The notes beneath the pieces are model-generated. The model ran no database searches. It was not told where the DNA came from and saw only the letters and a program-made list of their open reading frames with translations. The translations under genes were made by a program, and so were the position numbers. This document shows, piece by piece, positions 33,822-42,377 of a stretch of 64,000 nt of DNA (its first letter is position 1; the number at the start of each line of letters is the position of its first letter). This DNA comes from an uncultured Eggerthella sp. (lineage in GTDB: Bacteria; Actinomycetota; Coriobacteriia; Coriobacteriales; Eggerthellaceae): the NCBI GenBank assembly GCA_958431815.1, contig CAUASB010000002.1:1-64000 (forward strand), written 5' to 3'.

Positions 33822-33856
33822 GCCCGTGGCATCCATCATGCATTGATGTCACGGGC
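33822..33856. repeat. 12-bp inverted repeat behind degV
   Basis: GCCCGTGGCATC (33822-33833) and GATGTCACGGGC (33845-33856), one mismatch. No T-run on either side; possibly a weak terminator. Confidence 0.5.
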
Positions 33857-33898
33857 ACTTTCAATTGGTCCAGCGCTAAATCAGCCTCACATGGAGCC

Positions 33899-34095
33899 AA
33901 AACCAGAAAACGCCCTTCCGATGGCAAAATAATCGACTTGAGAACGATTGCATGAGTCAAAATGCTTGTTTATTTGAACATATAGCATTGTTTGTATAAT
34001 TATTCTTGCCGAAGGAGCCTAATTCAACCATTTTTAGGCTTTACCACCGTTCTCAAGTCGATTATTTTGCCACGAACACCCTGTTTTCTGGTTTT
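33899..34095. repeat. Long inverted repeat enclosing a promoter, upstream of dinB
   Basis: Outer arms AAAACCAGAAAAC (33899-33911) / GTTTTCTGGTTTT (34083-34095) and inner 24-base arms (33923-33946 / 34048-34071, starting GGCAAAATAATCGACTTGAG) are perfect. The 11 bases between outer and inner arm have the same length on both sides but unrelated sequence. The 101 bases inside contain TTTGAA-16-TATAAT (33973-34000) pointing to dinB. The arms resemble the repeat unit at 52.5 kb (AACAGG..TTCGTGGCAAAAT). Confidence 0.8.
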
Positions 34096-34149
34096 ACGGG
34101 CAAGCCTGCCCGCATTTCACGCCCAACAAAGCCTGATACACTGATTTCC

Positions 34150-35448
34150 ATGAGTGAATACGCCCTGCATACCGACGATTTACGCCCCTGGAACGGAAGC
34201 GCCATTATCTTGATGGATCTCGATGCGTTCTTCGCATCCGTTGAGCAGTTCGACCACCCGGAATGGAAGGGCAAGCCCGTTATTGTGGGCGGCGACCCCG
34301 CAAAACGCGGCGTGGTTTCCACTGCATCGTACGAAGCACGCGAGTTCGGCGTTCATTCCGCCATGCCCTCTTCAACAGCAGCCCGCCTGTGCCCCAACGC
34401 CATCTGGACGCCAGGCAATTTTCACCGCTATCGTGAAATGTCACAGGCAGTGATGGGTATCTTGCTCGATGAATCACCCCATTTGATGCAGGTGAGCATC
34501 GATGAGGCGTTCTTGGACATCACGCCCACCCGCACCAATCGCGAGCATCCCGTTTCGGTGGCACAGCGCATCCAACAGCGCGTGTCACAGTTGGGCATCA
34601 CGTGCTCAATCGGTCTGGGTGAATCGAAATCGGTGGCAAAAATTGCCTCTAACCAGGATAAACCGCACGGGCTTACCGTGGTGTACCCGGGCGAATCGGC
34701 CGCGTTTTTAGCACCGCTTGCCGTTGGGGAAATGAGTGGCATCGGCCCCGTGGCGCAGAAAAAACTGAGCACCTACCACATCCGCACCTTGGGCGATGTA
34801 GCTTCCGCTGACCCAACGCTATTGCGTCAGGTGTTCGGCAAAAATACCCAGATGATGATCGATCGTTGCCGCGGCATCGACACCCCTGTAGTAGACGAGC
34901 ACGAGCCGGCGAAGTCCGTCTCCAACGAAATCAGCTTCGCCGTAAGCCTAACCGACCGAAAGGAACTGCAAGCCCGCATAGCCACCATGGCACATAAAGT
35001 CGGCCGTCGTCTACGCCGTAAGAACATGGAAGGCACCACCCTTCACCTGAAAATCCGCAAAGAGGATTTATCGGTGCGCACCTGCCAACGCCGCAAAGCA
35101 AACCTGGGCACCAACGACTTGGCATGGCTGCCCGACTTGTACAGCATGCTCGATGAGGTATGGGATGGCTGGGAGCCGTTGCGCCTGGTAGGCGTTGGAG
35201 TAAGCGGGTTCGAAAACGAACCGGTGCAGGATACGCTGTTCGACCTCGCGCCCGACAATGCGAAACAGACTGACACGGCAAATAGCCCGCTTATCGCAAA
35301 GGCGAAAGCGAATAAGAAGCTCTTGGAGGCAAACGACCTTATCGCCCAGCGCTTCGGCGAAAACGCCGTGCGCTTCGGCCACGAACTACGCACCTACCGC
35401 GAAACCACCGGCAGCACCGCAAAGAACCCCGAGGATTACAAGGATTAA
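34150..35448 (+). CDS. dinB: DNA polymerase IV (Y-family translesion polymerase)
   Basis: A 432-residue Y-family polymerase that copies damaged templates with low fidelity. It shows IILMDLDAFFASVEQ (first metal aspartates), KPVIVGGDPAKRGVVSTASYEAREFGVHSAMPS, SIDEAFLDIT (catalytic SxDE), SIGLGESKSVAKIASNQDKP, the HhH motif GEMSGIGPVAQKKL, and the little-finger domain. A C-terminal Q-x-T-LF-like clamp motif is visible (PVQDTLFDLA). ATG 34150 was chosen; the frame is open to 34006. TACACT ends seven bases before the ATG and there is no Shine-Dalgarno, so a leaderless transcript is possible besides the promoter in the inverted repeat. Confidence 0.93.
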   Translation: MSEYALHTDDLRPWNGSAIILMDLDAFFASVEQFDHPEWKGKPVIVGGDPAKRGVVSTASYEAREFGVHSAMPSSTAARLCPNAIWTPGNFHRYREMSQAVMGILLDESPHLMQVSIDEAFLDITPTRTNREHPVSVAQRIQQRVSQLGITCSIGLGESKSVAKIASNQDKPHGLTVVYPGESAAFLAPLAVGEMSGIGPVAQKKLSTYHIRTLGDVASADPTLLRQVFGKNTQMMIDRCRGIDTPVVDEHEPAKSVSNEISFAVSLTDRKELQARIATMAHKVGRRLRRKNMEGTTLHLKIRKEDLSVRTCQRRKANLGTNDLAWLPDLYSMLDEVWDGWEPLRLVGVGVSGFENEPVQDTLFDLAPDNAKQTDTANSPLIAKAKANKKLLEANDLIAQRFGENAVRFGHELRTYRETTGSTAKNPEDYKD

Positions 35449-35555
35449 CAGTTGCGCGGTTCTACGAACAGCACAACGTACGTGCGAAACGATATGGCGC
35501 TGCGCAGGCCTCTAATGGCACGGCTAACGGTCCAAACGGGCTGGACGTTTAGTAT

Positions 35556-35763
35556 CCAGGTATGCGCCAGTAAAACAGCGAGCGAGCCCCTGGCGAGTAC
35601 AGATGGTGGACTGAACATGCCAGTGGCATGTTCAGTCCCTAATTATGCGTCCGAGCGGACGCATCCTGCGCAGCTTTGCTGAGCAGGATTACCCAGGCGC
35701 GCTTCTGCACGTCAAGCCTGCTTGGACCGCCAGCTGTGCCGCCAGGGGCTCGCGCAGCGTCAT
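35556..35763. repeat. Structured dispersed repeat, copy B (longest)
   Basis: Begins AGGTATGCGCCAGTAAAACA, ends GCGCAGCGTCAT. A perfect 14-bp outer stem (GCGAGCCCCTGGCG 35582-35595 / CGCCAGGGGCTCGC 35740-35753) encloses three hairpins: GGACTGAACATGCCA/TGGCATGTTCAGTCC, ATGCGTCC/GGACGCAT and ATCCTGC/GCAGGAT. The outer stem of copy A has different bases that still pair. Confidence 0.8.
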
Positions 35764-35777
35764 TGCGTTTCGTGAGT

Positions 35778-35805
35778 TTTGCGCTGTCCAGCAGGACGGC
35801 GCAAA
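35778..35805 (-). terminator. Hairpin behind the glycosyltransferase gene
   Basis: TTTGCGC-GTCC / GGAC-GCGCAAA with a four-base loop and one bulged base per arm, directly behind the stop of the minus-strand glycosyltransferase. Confidence 0.6.
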
Positions 35806-35808
35806 CCC

Positions 35809-36846
35809 CTAATTGAACTTGAAGATTTTCTGAGCGATATGGTAAGCCGTCAAACCGAACTGTCTGCCCAGCGGCGTGGGGATGTTCGTGCCAACGTTGA
35901 GCAGCGAATGCTTCAGCTGGCTGTAGAGCTTGGCATCCTTCGCCTTGAGGTACGCCCACACATCGGCGCGCTTTTCCTCGTTTTCATCGCTTTGTTCCAT
36001 GCGCAGGAACACCGAGCAAATGCACATCATCATGGAAAGGTAATTGTGCATGTACTTGCGCAAACGTGGGTTTTCCACGGTGTTCAGATCAACGGCGTCG
36101 ATCATGGTCTTAGTAACGCGAATCTGCTGGTCAATACGGGAAAGCATAACCTTTTCGTTTACCGACTGATCTTCGCGGCCGATGAAGTAACGGTACATGT
36201 CCACATCGAAGTAGCGCATGGTGCGCACATGCGGCAAAGGCACATACACGAACACGTTGTCTACGTAGAAGCAGTGCTCGGGCAGCTTCAAGCCCATATC
36301 GCGCAACATCTTCGTACGATAGATCACCGAGTGCATCAGAAGATATTGGGAAGAGCGGAAATGGCCCGTATCCGACCAGCCGAATTCCTTGTCGGTCGGG
36401 AACACATTGGTGTAGCGCATAACGGTACGGGTATTCTCGAACACCTTTTCATACACGTAATTGCCAATAACCAAGTCGGTCGCCGCCTCTTCACCGGCTG
36501 CTTCTGCTTTGGCCTTCTGCTCGCGCAGGTACGGCATGATAACGTCCATGGCCTTCTTGTCCAGCCAGTCGTCGGAGTCGACTACCTTGTAGTAGAACCC
36601 TTCCGCTGCCTCCAAACCCGCATTCACGGCAGAGCCATGGCCGCCGTTTTCCTTATGAATAGCGCGAACAATGCCAGGATGCTCCTCAACCAAGCGATCG
36701 GCGATTTCCGCCGTGTTATCACGCGTAGAGCCATCGTCAACCAAGATGATCTCTATGTCGTCTCCGCAAGGAAGCAAAGACTTCACGCATTTCTCCATAT
36801 AGTTGGCCGAGTTATAGCACGGCACCGCAAAGGAGATCGTCTTCAT
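35809..36846 (-). CDS. Family 2 glycosyltransferase
   Basis: A 345-residue GT2 enzyme (GT-A fold) transferring a sugar from a nucleotide donor. It shows ISFAVPCYNSANYMEKCVKSLL, EIILVDDGSTRDNTAEIAD, NGGHGSAVNAGLEAAEGFYYKVVDSDDWLD with the DSDDW metal-binding motif. The C-terminal half has no membrane segment, and acceptor specificity cannot be read from sequence. ATG 36846 was preferred to a GTG four codons upstream because of AGGTG spacing. Single gene, convergent with dinB across repeat B. Confidence 0.9.
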   Translation of the reverse strand: MKTISFAVPCYNSANYMEKCVKSLLPCGDDIEIILVDDGSTRDNTAEIADRLVEEHPGIVRAIHKENGGHGSAVNAGLEAAEGFYYKVVDSDDWLDKKAMDVIMPYLREQKAKAEAAGEEAATDLVIGNYVYEKVFENTRTVMRYTNVFPTDKEFGWSDTGHFRSSQYLLMHSVIYRTKMLRDMGLKLPEHCFYVDNVFVYVPLPHVRTMRYFDVDMYRYFIGREDQSVNEKVMLSRIDQQIRVTKTMIDAVDLNTVENPRLRKYMHNYLSMMMCICSVFLRMEQSDENEEKRADVWAYLKAKDAKLYSQLKHSLLNVGTNIPTPLGRQFGLTAYHIAQKIFKFN

Positions 36847-36973
36847 GAAGCGGCACACCTAACCTTTCCGTTCACGCCTTCTGAGATTAACCTCAAGGGC
36901 ACATTATACCCACCCAGCGCCGCGCGCGGTAAAATGGAACGCGAGACAAACATCACCCATGAAAGGAATGTTT

Positions 36974-37966
36974 ATGACCACGCTCATCGACTCGATGATC
37001 GAACGCGCTAAAGCGGACAAGAAGACCATCGTTCTGCCCGAAGGCCACGACGAACGCATCCTGGCTGCCGCCGAGGAAGCTCTGAAGCAGGGCATCGCCA
37101 ACCTGGTAATCCTGGGCAATGAAGAAGAAATCAACGCCAAGGGCTATAACCTGGAAGGCGCCACGATCATCAACCCCGCAACGTCCGACAAGGTTGAGGA
37201 ATTCGCTTCCCTTCTGTACGAGCTTCGCAAGAAGAAGGGCATGACCGAGGAAGAAGCGCATGAGCTGGTAACGAAGGACAACATCTACTTCGCAACCATG
37301 ATGGTTAAAACCGGCCAGTGCGACGGCTTGGTGGGCGGCGCAAGCTGCGCAACCGTGAAGATCCTATCCCCTGCATTGAAGGTTCTGAAAACCGCACCGG
37401 GTGCCCCGATGGTAAGCTCACTGTTCCTGATGGAGGTTCCCAACTGCGATCTGGGCGAAAACGGCGTGTTCGCCTTCGCCGACTGTGCACTGGAAATCCA
37501 GCCTACCGCTGAAAAGCTTGCTCACATCGCCAACCTTACCAACCAGTCGTTCAAGCGCCTGCTGGGCAAAGAGGCGCGCATCGCGCTGCTTTCCCATTCT
37601 TCTTACGGCAGCGCCAAGAACGACGATGCCCAGAAGGTTGTCGATGCCATGGCGTATATCAAGGAAAACTACCCTGATTTGAATGCTGACGGCGAACTGC
37701 AGCTTGATGCCGCCATCGTACCCGAGGTTGGCGCCATGAAGGCCCCCGATTCGCCTGTTGCCGGCAAGGCCAACACGCTCATCTTCCCCGACCTTGATGC
37801 AGCGAACATCGGCTACAAGCTGGTTCAGCGTCTTGCCAAGGCCGAGGCTTACGGCCCCATCCTGCAGGGCATTGCCGCACCGGTAAACGATCTTTCCCGC
37901 GGCTGCACCGCAGAAGACGTGGTTGGCGTTATCGCTATCACCTGCGTTCAGGCGCAGACCCTGTAA
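36974..37966 (+). CDS. pta: Phosphate acetyltransferase
   Basis: A 330-residue short-form Pta (no N-terminal DRTGG regulatory domain) converting acetyl-CoA and phosphate to acetyl phosphate. It shows TIVLPEGHDERILAAAEEAL, CDGLVGGASCATVKILSPAL, LSHSSYGSAKNDDAQKV and ANTLIFPDLDAANIGYKLVQRL. ATG 36974 is preceded by AAAGGAA; an ATG five codons upstream would contain this site. With ackA 2.6 kb downstream it forms the acetate/ATP pathway, though the two genes are not in one operon. Confidence 0.95.
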   Translation: MTTLIDSMIERAKADKKTIVLPEGHDERILAAAEEALKQGIANLVILGNEEEINAKGYNLEGATIINPATSDKVEEFASLLYELRKKKGMTEEEAHELVTKDNIYFATMMVKTGQCDGLVGGASCATVKILSPALKVLKTAPGAPMVSSLFLMEVPNCDLGENGVFAFADCALEIQPTAEKLAHIANLTNQSFKRLLGKEARIALLSHSSYGSAKNDDAQKVVDAMAYIKENYPDLNADGELQLDAAIVPEVGAMKAPDSPVAGKANTLIFPDLDAANIGYKLVQRLAKAEAYGPILQGIAAPVNDLSRGCTAEDVVGVIAITCVQAQTL

Positions 37967-38020
37967 TTACGCTGCTCTCCAATCAGCAGCTGTTCGCCTG
38001 AAGCACATACGGTTAAACGA

Positions 38021-38047
38021 GAAAGAGTCTCCGAGGAGGCTCTTTCT
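38021..38047 (+). terminator. Terminator-like hairpin behind pta
   Basis: GAAAGAG...CTCTTTC arms with an inner CTC/GAG, followed by a weak TTATGTTT. Confidence 0.65.
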
Positions 38048-38108
38048 TATGTTTGGGTGGTTTTTCGAAATGCGGGTTTTCGATACCAGGGTCATGCAGA
38101 CCTTGAAG

Positions 38109-38238
38109 ATGCGGCAATAATTCAGTGAACAGAATTCTAACGAGTGTAGGTGCAGCGCAAAGCCCATGGTGCTGGCCTTTGCGCTGCACCATGGGCTTTG
38201 GGGTTTTCTTGTGCCTTCAAAATCCCGCGCAGCATCAC
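38109..38238. repeat. Structured dispersed repeat, copy C
   Basis: Aligns over its whole length with copy A (shared CGAGTG.AGG, GCTGGCCTTTGCGC, ATGGGC.TTG.G.TTTTC.TGTGCC, CCGCGCAGC.TCA). The inner hairpin is again perfect but with different bases (AAAGCCCATGGT / ACCATGGGCTTT). The outer stem is degenerate. Between convergent pta and acyl-CoA dehydrogenase genes. Confidence 0.75.
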
Positions 38239-38272
38239 TGCAAGCAGATGAGCTTGCAAGCAAGCTTCACCC

Positions 38273-39436
38273 TTACTGCTTCTTGTACTTCTTCACCAGC
38301 TGACGACCGGAAATATAGTTCATGATTTCCGTGGTGCCGCCGGCAAACTCATACCCCTTCAAATCGTTCCAGATGCGGCCCGCGTTGATTTCCTTCGTAT
38401 AGCCAATGCCCGCATAGATCGAAAGGGCATGCTCGGCAACCTTGGTAAGGTTCTGGCACGCATACGACTTCAGCAGTGCCGACTCAAGGCGCGTAGACTG
38501 ACCCTTGTCTAGCATGGTGGTTACCTTGTACAGACGCGTGCGCACGTTGTCCAAAATGGTTTCCATCTCTACCAAGTGCTGCTGAATCGCACTGATGTGT
38601 CCGATGGGCTTCTGGAAGCAAATACGCTCCGAGCAATAGGCGCCCGCCTCGTTCATTACGGCCTGCGCCTGGCCCAGCGCCTGCGCCACCACCAGGCAAC
38701 GCTCGAACTCGAGCTTCTTCATCAGGTTCTTCCAGCCTTCGCCTGGCTTGCCCAAGCGCATGTCTTCCGTAAGCACCACGTTATCGAAGAAGCAGTCGAC
38801 GAACGGGACAATCTGCTGGCCGATCTTTTCCAAGCCGCCGAAGGTGTAGCCCTCGATATCGTTCGGAATCATCCACAGGGAGTACTGGTCGTTTTCATAC
38901 GACGGATCTTCGTCTTTTGCCACCAGAATGGTGTATACCGCCAAATGACCGATGGTAACCCATGTTTTCTGGCCATTCAGTAGGTAGGTGCCATCAGGCT
39001 GCTTCACCGTTACGCAGGTCATGGCGTTGTTGTCCGACCCAGCGCCCGGCTCAGAAATAGCCGTTACCGCAACACTGGTGCTGGGAACGTTGTTCACCAC
39101 ATCCATGATCTTCTTCTGCTGCTCTTCGTTGCCGAACTCGATAACGTCCATAATCGAATTGAAGTCGGTCTGGAACGGCAAAACACACGTGGTGTACTCA
39201 TGCAGCTTTTCCATAAGCAGCACCAGGGTAAGCTTGTCGCACGGAATGCCGCCCACTTCTTCAGGCAAGCCCAAGTGCATAAAGCCCAACTCGCGGAACG
39301 CCATAGCCGCTTCAAGGCTGATGTGATGATCTACCTCATATGCCTGTTTGATGGCTTCGGGCGTGAAATACTTTTCTGCATACTCCTTTGCGCTCGCAAT
39401 GAACAATTCCTGGTCGGGCGTGAGCTCAAAATCCAT
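38273..39436 (-). CDS. Acyl-CoA dehydrogenase family protein
   Basis: A 387-residue FAD-dependent acyl-CoA dehydrogenase. It shows FMHLGLPEEVGGIPCDKLTLVLLMEKL, AVTAISEPGAGSDNNAMTC, LLNGQKTWVTIGHLA, and the C-terminal YAGIGYTKEINAGRIWNDLKGYEFAGGTTEIMNYISGRQL. The overall pattern is closest to CaiA-type crotonobetainyl-CoA dehydrogenases, but the substrate is unknown and no CoA-transferase lies nearby. AGGGGGAACA precedes ATG 39436. Divergent from the SDR gene. Confidence 0.9.
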   Translation of the reverse strand: MDFELTPDQELFIASAKEYAEKYFTPEAIKQAYEVDHHISLEAAMAFRELGFMHLGLPEEVGGIPCDKLTLVLLMEKLHEYTTCVLPFQTDFNSIMDVIEFGNEEQQKKIMDVVNNVPSTSVAVTAISEPGAGSDNNAMTCVTVKQPDGTYLLNGQKTWVTIGHLAVYTILVAKDEDPSYENDQYSLWMIPNDIEGYTFGGLEKIGQQIVPFVDCFFDNVVLTEDMRLGKPGEGWKNLMKKLEFERCLVVAQALGQAQAVMNEAGAYCSERICFQKPIGHISAIQQHLVEMETILDNVRTRLYKVTTMLDKGQSTRLESALLKSYACQNLTKVAEHALSIYAGIGYTKEINAGRIWNDLKGYEFAGGTTEIMNYISGRQLVKKYKKQ

Positions 39437-39647
39437 TGTTCCCCCTAAAAATAAAAATCCCTCCATGAACGCGTAACACGTTCACGCACCTGATTCTAAA
39501 CATTGCAGGCACGCAGAACCAATGCGCACTTCATATAAATTTTCAAGTAAAACATGTGATTCATTAATAAATCCGATAACCTCCAGCGCTTTCAAGGAGG
39601 CTACCATAGCTAAAAAGGCTTGTTACAGGGAAACAAGGAGGGGCCTT

Positions 39648-40469
39648 ATGAAAGGGAGCGATCATACTACGCTCGTCACGGGGGAAATCGGCATTCCCAC
39701 CTTCGATTTAACGGGAAAAACCGCCATCATCACCGGCGTTGGAAGCGAAATAGGCATCGGACGAGCCATAGCCCGCACCTTTGCCGCCCATGGCGCCGAT
39801 TTGGTAATCGCCGATAAAGACGAAGAGAAGATCAACGAACGGGCGCGTGAGATAACCGCCGAATCGGGCAGGAAGATAATCCCTGTACGATGCGATGTTT
39901 GCTCTGGCAGCGACCAGGATCATCTGGTTGAGGTTGCCATGGAAACGTTTGGCAGAATCGATATCCTGGTGAACAACGCCGGCGTGGTGCTAAGCCATGA
40001 CCAGCTCATCGTAGACACCGATGAAGACGAATTCGATCGCGTGGTGAACACCGATTTCAAGGCAGTGTTCTTCCTTTGCAAGCGCGTAGCGAAGGTAATG
40101 ATTGAACAGGAGCAGGGCAATATCATCAACCTTGCTTCGGTTGTGGCGCGTGTTGCTTCCACCCGTATGGCCGCCTATGCCGCGGCCAAAGCTGCCGTGG
40201 TGCAGATGACGCGTTGCATGGCATTCGAATGGGCGCGCTTCAACATCCGTGCCAATTGCATCTGCCCTGGCTACATCAACACCAACATGACCCAAAGCAC
40301 ACTGAACAAGGAAAAGGCCTACGAGGCCATAACGCGGCCCATCCCCCACAACCGTAAAGTGGGCGACCCGATGGACATAGCCGCCGCAGCGCTGTTCCTT
40401 GCCTGCGATTGCTCCGACATGGTAAACGGCTTCCCCTTGTATGCCGACGGCGCCCGTTCAATCTGGTAG
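39648..40469 (+). CDS. Short-chain dehydrogenase/reductase
   Basis: A 273-residue SDR with the cofactor motif TGVGSEIGIG, NNAG in ILVNNAGVVLS, and the S-Y-K triad (SVVARVASTRMAAYAAAKAAV). FNIRANCICPGYINTNM and a C-terminal VNGFPLYADGARSIW complete the family pattern. ATG 39648 sits four bases behind AAGGAGGGG. The frame continues upstream to a second AAGGAGG followed by ATA (see findings). Divergent from the acyl-CoA dehydrogenase gene, so the two may act on the same substrate chain (inference). Confidence 0.92.
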   Translation: MKGSDHTTLVTGEIGIPTFDLTGKTAIITGVGSEIGIGRAIARTFAAHGADLVIADKDEEKINERAREITAESGRKIIPVRCDVCSGSDQDHLVEVAMETFGRIDILVNNAGVVLSHDQLIVDTDEDEFDRVVNTDFKAVFFLCKRVAKVMIEQEQGNIINLASVVARVASTRMAAYAAAKAAVVQMTRCMAFEWARFNIRANCICPGYINTNMTQSTLNKEKAYEAITRPIPHNRKVGDPMDIAAAALFLACDCSDMVNGFPLYADGARSIW

Positions 40470-40506
40470 TTCACGAATAAGAGCGCCAATCAAATACCCA
40501 CAGACA

Positions 40507-40534
40507 AGAAGAGCTCCCTTCAGGGAGCTCTTCT
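40507..40534. terminator. Shared hairpin between SDR and ackA genes
   Basis: AGAAGAGCTCCC-TTCA-GGGAGCTCTTCT, perfect 12-bp stem between convergent genes. No T-run, so termination efficiency is uncertain. Confidence 0.75.
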
Positions 40535-40535
40535 G

Positions 40536-41768
40536 CTACTTCTTCTTGTAATGGGAAGCAGGAACGATCTGGCTGCGATTGTGAACGATCTCGTACGTAT
40601 CGCGCGCAATCATGTATTCCTCGTCGGTGGGGATAACGATGATGGGAACCTTCGACTTGTCAGATGAAATGATGCGCTCAAAGCCACGCTGCTTGTTCTT
40701 TTCCGGGTCAAGCACAATGCCCAACGGCTGCCAGCCGGCAAAGATCATACGACGCATCTTCTCGCAGTTTTCGCCCACACCGGCAGAAAGAACAATGGCA
40801 TCGGTGCCCGACATAAGCGCCAAACACTGGCCGATGTATTTCTTCACGCGGGTCGAGTACATCTCGTACGCCAAGATAGCGCGCTTGTTGCCCGCATCCG
40901 ACGCCTCCCGCACGCTGCGAAGGTCGTTGCTGATACCCGAAATGCCCAAAAGGCCTGATTCCTTGTTCAGGATGGTGTTCATCTCTTCGGGAGTATAGCC
41001 CTCGTGCTCCATAAGGAACGTGACGATAGCCGGGTCGATGGAGCCGGAGCGGGTGCCCATCATCAGACCATCGAGAGGGGTGAAACCCATGGTGGTGTCA
41101 ATCGGCACGCCATGGTCTACTGCGGTGATAGAGCAGCCGTTGCCTAAATGGCAGGTAATCAAACGGATTTCGCTCAAATCCTCGCCCAAGATGGCAGCAG
41201 CACGTTCGCACAAATAACGATGGGACGTACCGTGGAAGCCGTACTTACGGATGCCGTACTTCTCGTAGTATTCGTACGGAATGGGGTACATATAGGAGTA
41301 CTGGGGCAACGTCTGGAAGAACGAGGTGTCGAACACCGCCACCATTGGCGTTTCCGGCATAAGGGCGCGGCATGCGTTGATGCCCGCAAGCGCCGCTTTG
41401 TTGTGCAAGGGCGCCAACTCCGCCAAGTCGTCGATCTTGGCAATAACGTCGTCGTCGATGAGGGCCGATTCCTTGAAGAACTCGCCGCCGTGAACGATGC
41501 GATGGCCTACCGCGGCAATCTCGCTCATATCCTTGATAACGGCGTTGGGACCCGTGCTCAAAATGTCCAGAACCACGCGCATTGCCGCCGTGTGGTCAGG
41601 CAAAGGCAGCTTGTACACGAACTCGTTTTCGTCGATGCCGTGCTTGTGAAGGGACTGTTCACTGCCAACGCGCTCGCATAGGCCCTTCGCCAGTACCTTG
41701 TTCGTGGCAATGTTTACCAGCTGGTACTTCAACGAAGATGATCCCGCGTTAACAACAAGAATGTTCAA
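40536..41768 (-). CDS. ackA: Acetate kinase
   Basis: A 410-residue AckA making ATP and acetate from acetyl phosphate. It shows NILVVNAGSSSLKYQL, VGHRIVHGGEFF, KYGFHGTSHRYL, TCHLGNGCSITAVDHG, GLMMGTRSGSIDPAI, and ISSDKSKVPIIVIPTDEEYMIARDT. The start is TTG 41768 (TTG-AAC-ATT-CTT), eight bases behind AGGAGG and giving the canonical MNILVVNAGSSS; a TTG two codons earlier is too close to the ribosome site. TACAAT upstream (about 41804-41809) is a likely -10. Confidence 0.96.
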   Translation of the reverse strand: MNILVVNAGSSSLKYQLVNIATNKVLAKGLCERVGSEQSLHKHGIDENEFVYKLPLPDHTAAMRVVLDILSTGPNAVIKDMSEIAAVGHRIVHGGEFFKESALIDDDVIAKIDDLAELAPLHNKAALAGINACRALMPETPMVAVFDTSFFQTLPQYSYMYPIPYEYYEKYGIRKYGFHGTSHRYLCERAAAILGEDLSEIRLITCHLGNGCSITAVDHGVPIDTTMGFTPLDGLMMGTRSGSIDPAIVTFLMEHEGYTPEEMNTILNKESGLLGISGISNDLRSVREASDAGNKRAILAYEMYSTRVKKYIGQCLALMSGTDAIVLSAGVGENCEKMRRMIFAGWQPLGIVLDPEKNKQRGFERIISSDKSKVPIIVIPTDEEYMIARDTYEIVHNRSQIVPASHYKKK

Positions 41769-41810
41769 AACCAATCCCTCCTAGAGTGGTTGATGCTCAA
41801 TCCATTGTAC

Positions 41811-41852
41811 GCAAAAACGTCCTACCCCGTATTCCTGCTCGGGCGTTTTTAC
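41811..41852. repeat. Inverted repeat upstream of ackA
   Basis: GCAAAAACGTCC / GGGCGTTTTTAC, 18-base loop, two mismatches. A-rich and T-rich arm ends suggest a bidirectional terminator. Confidence 0.5.
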
Positions 41853-41899
41853 GGTGACTGGTGAGCGGCTGAAATACCGCTTTGAAAGGGGCAAATAAG

Positions 41900-41933
41900 C
41901 AGACGAACGGCACTGACCTGCGCCGTTCGTCTG
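41900..41933 (-). terminator. Terminator of the HIT protein gene
   Basis: CAGACGAACGGC pairs with GCCGTTCGTCTG, 10-base loop, followed by CTTATTTG on the minus strand. Confidence 0.75.
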
Positions 41934-41982
41934 GCGGATACCTTTAACAGCTGTTATGCCTCTGAAACCTGCGGCGCAAAAA

Positions 41983-42321
41983 CTACAGAACGTGCTCGCC
42001 GAGGTTCTTGCCGCCCAGAACGTGCACGTGCAGATGGAACACGGTCTGGCCAGCGTCGGCACCGGTGTTCACCACTACGCGATAGCCGGACTTGTCGATG
42101 CCCTTGATCTTGGCAACCTTGGGTACGCGCGCCATAAGCTGGCCCAGAACCTCTGCCGGCACCTCGTCGTTCAAAGAAGAGAAATGCTGCTTGGGAACGA
42201 TAAGCGTATGAACAGGAGCTTCAGGTGCAATGTCATCGAAGGCGTAGCACACGTCGTCTTCGTATACCTTGGTGGAAGGGATGGAGCCTTCAACGATATT
42301 GCAGAACAGGCAGTCGGCCAT
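41983..42321 (-). CDS. HIT family nucleotide-binding protein (HinT-like)
   Basis: A 112-residue histidine-triad protein with CLFCNIVEGSIPSTKVYEDD at the N-terminus and the catalytic HLHVHVLGG. HinT-type enzymes hydrolyse nucleoside phosphoramidates such as lysyl-AMP. AAAGGAACC precedes the ATG. Lies 56 bases downstream of xseB on the same strand. Confidence 0.95.
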   Translation of the reverse strand: MADCLFCNIVEGSIPSTKVYEDDVCYAFDDIAPEAPVHTLIVPKQHFSSLNDEVPAEVLGQLMARVPKVAKIKGIDKSGYRVVVNTGADAGQTVFHLHVHVLGGKNLGEHVL

Positions 42322-42377
42322 GGTTGGTTCCTTTCATTGGTGCATGCGCTCGGGCGCATGCGATGGACATATCAGGT

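Noticed and set aside
33899..34095. MITE with target-site duplication
   Set aside because: No direct repeat flanks the outer arms, so a transposition footprint cannot be shown.
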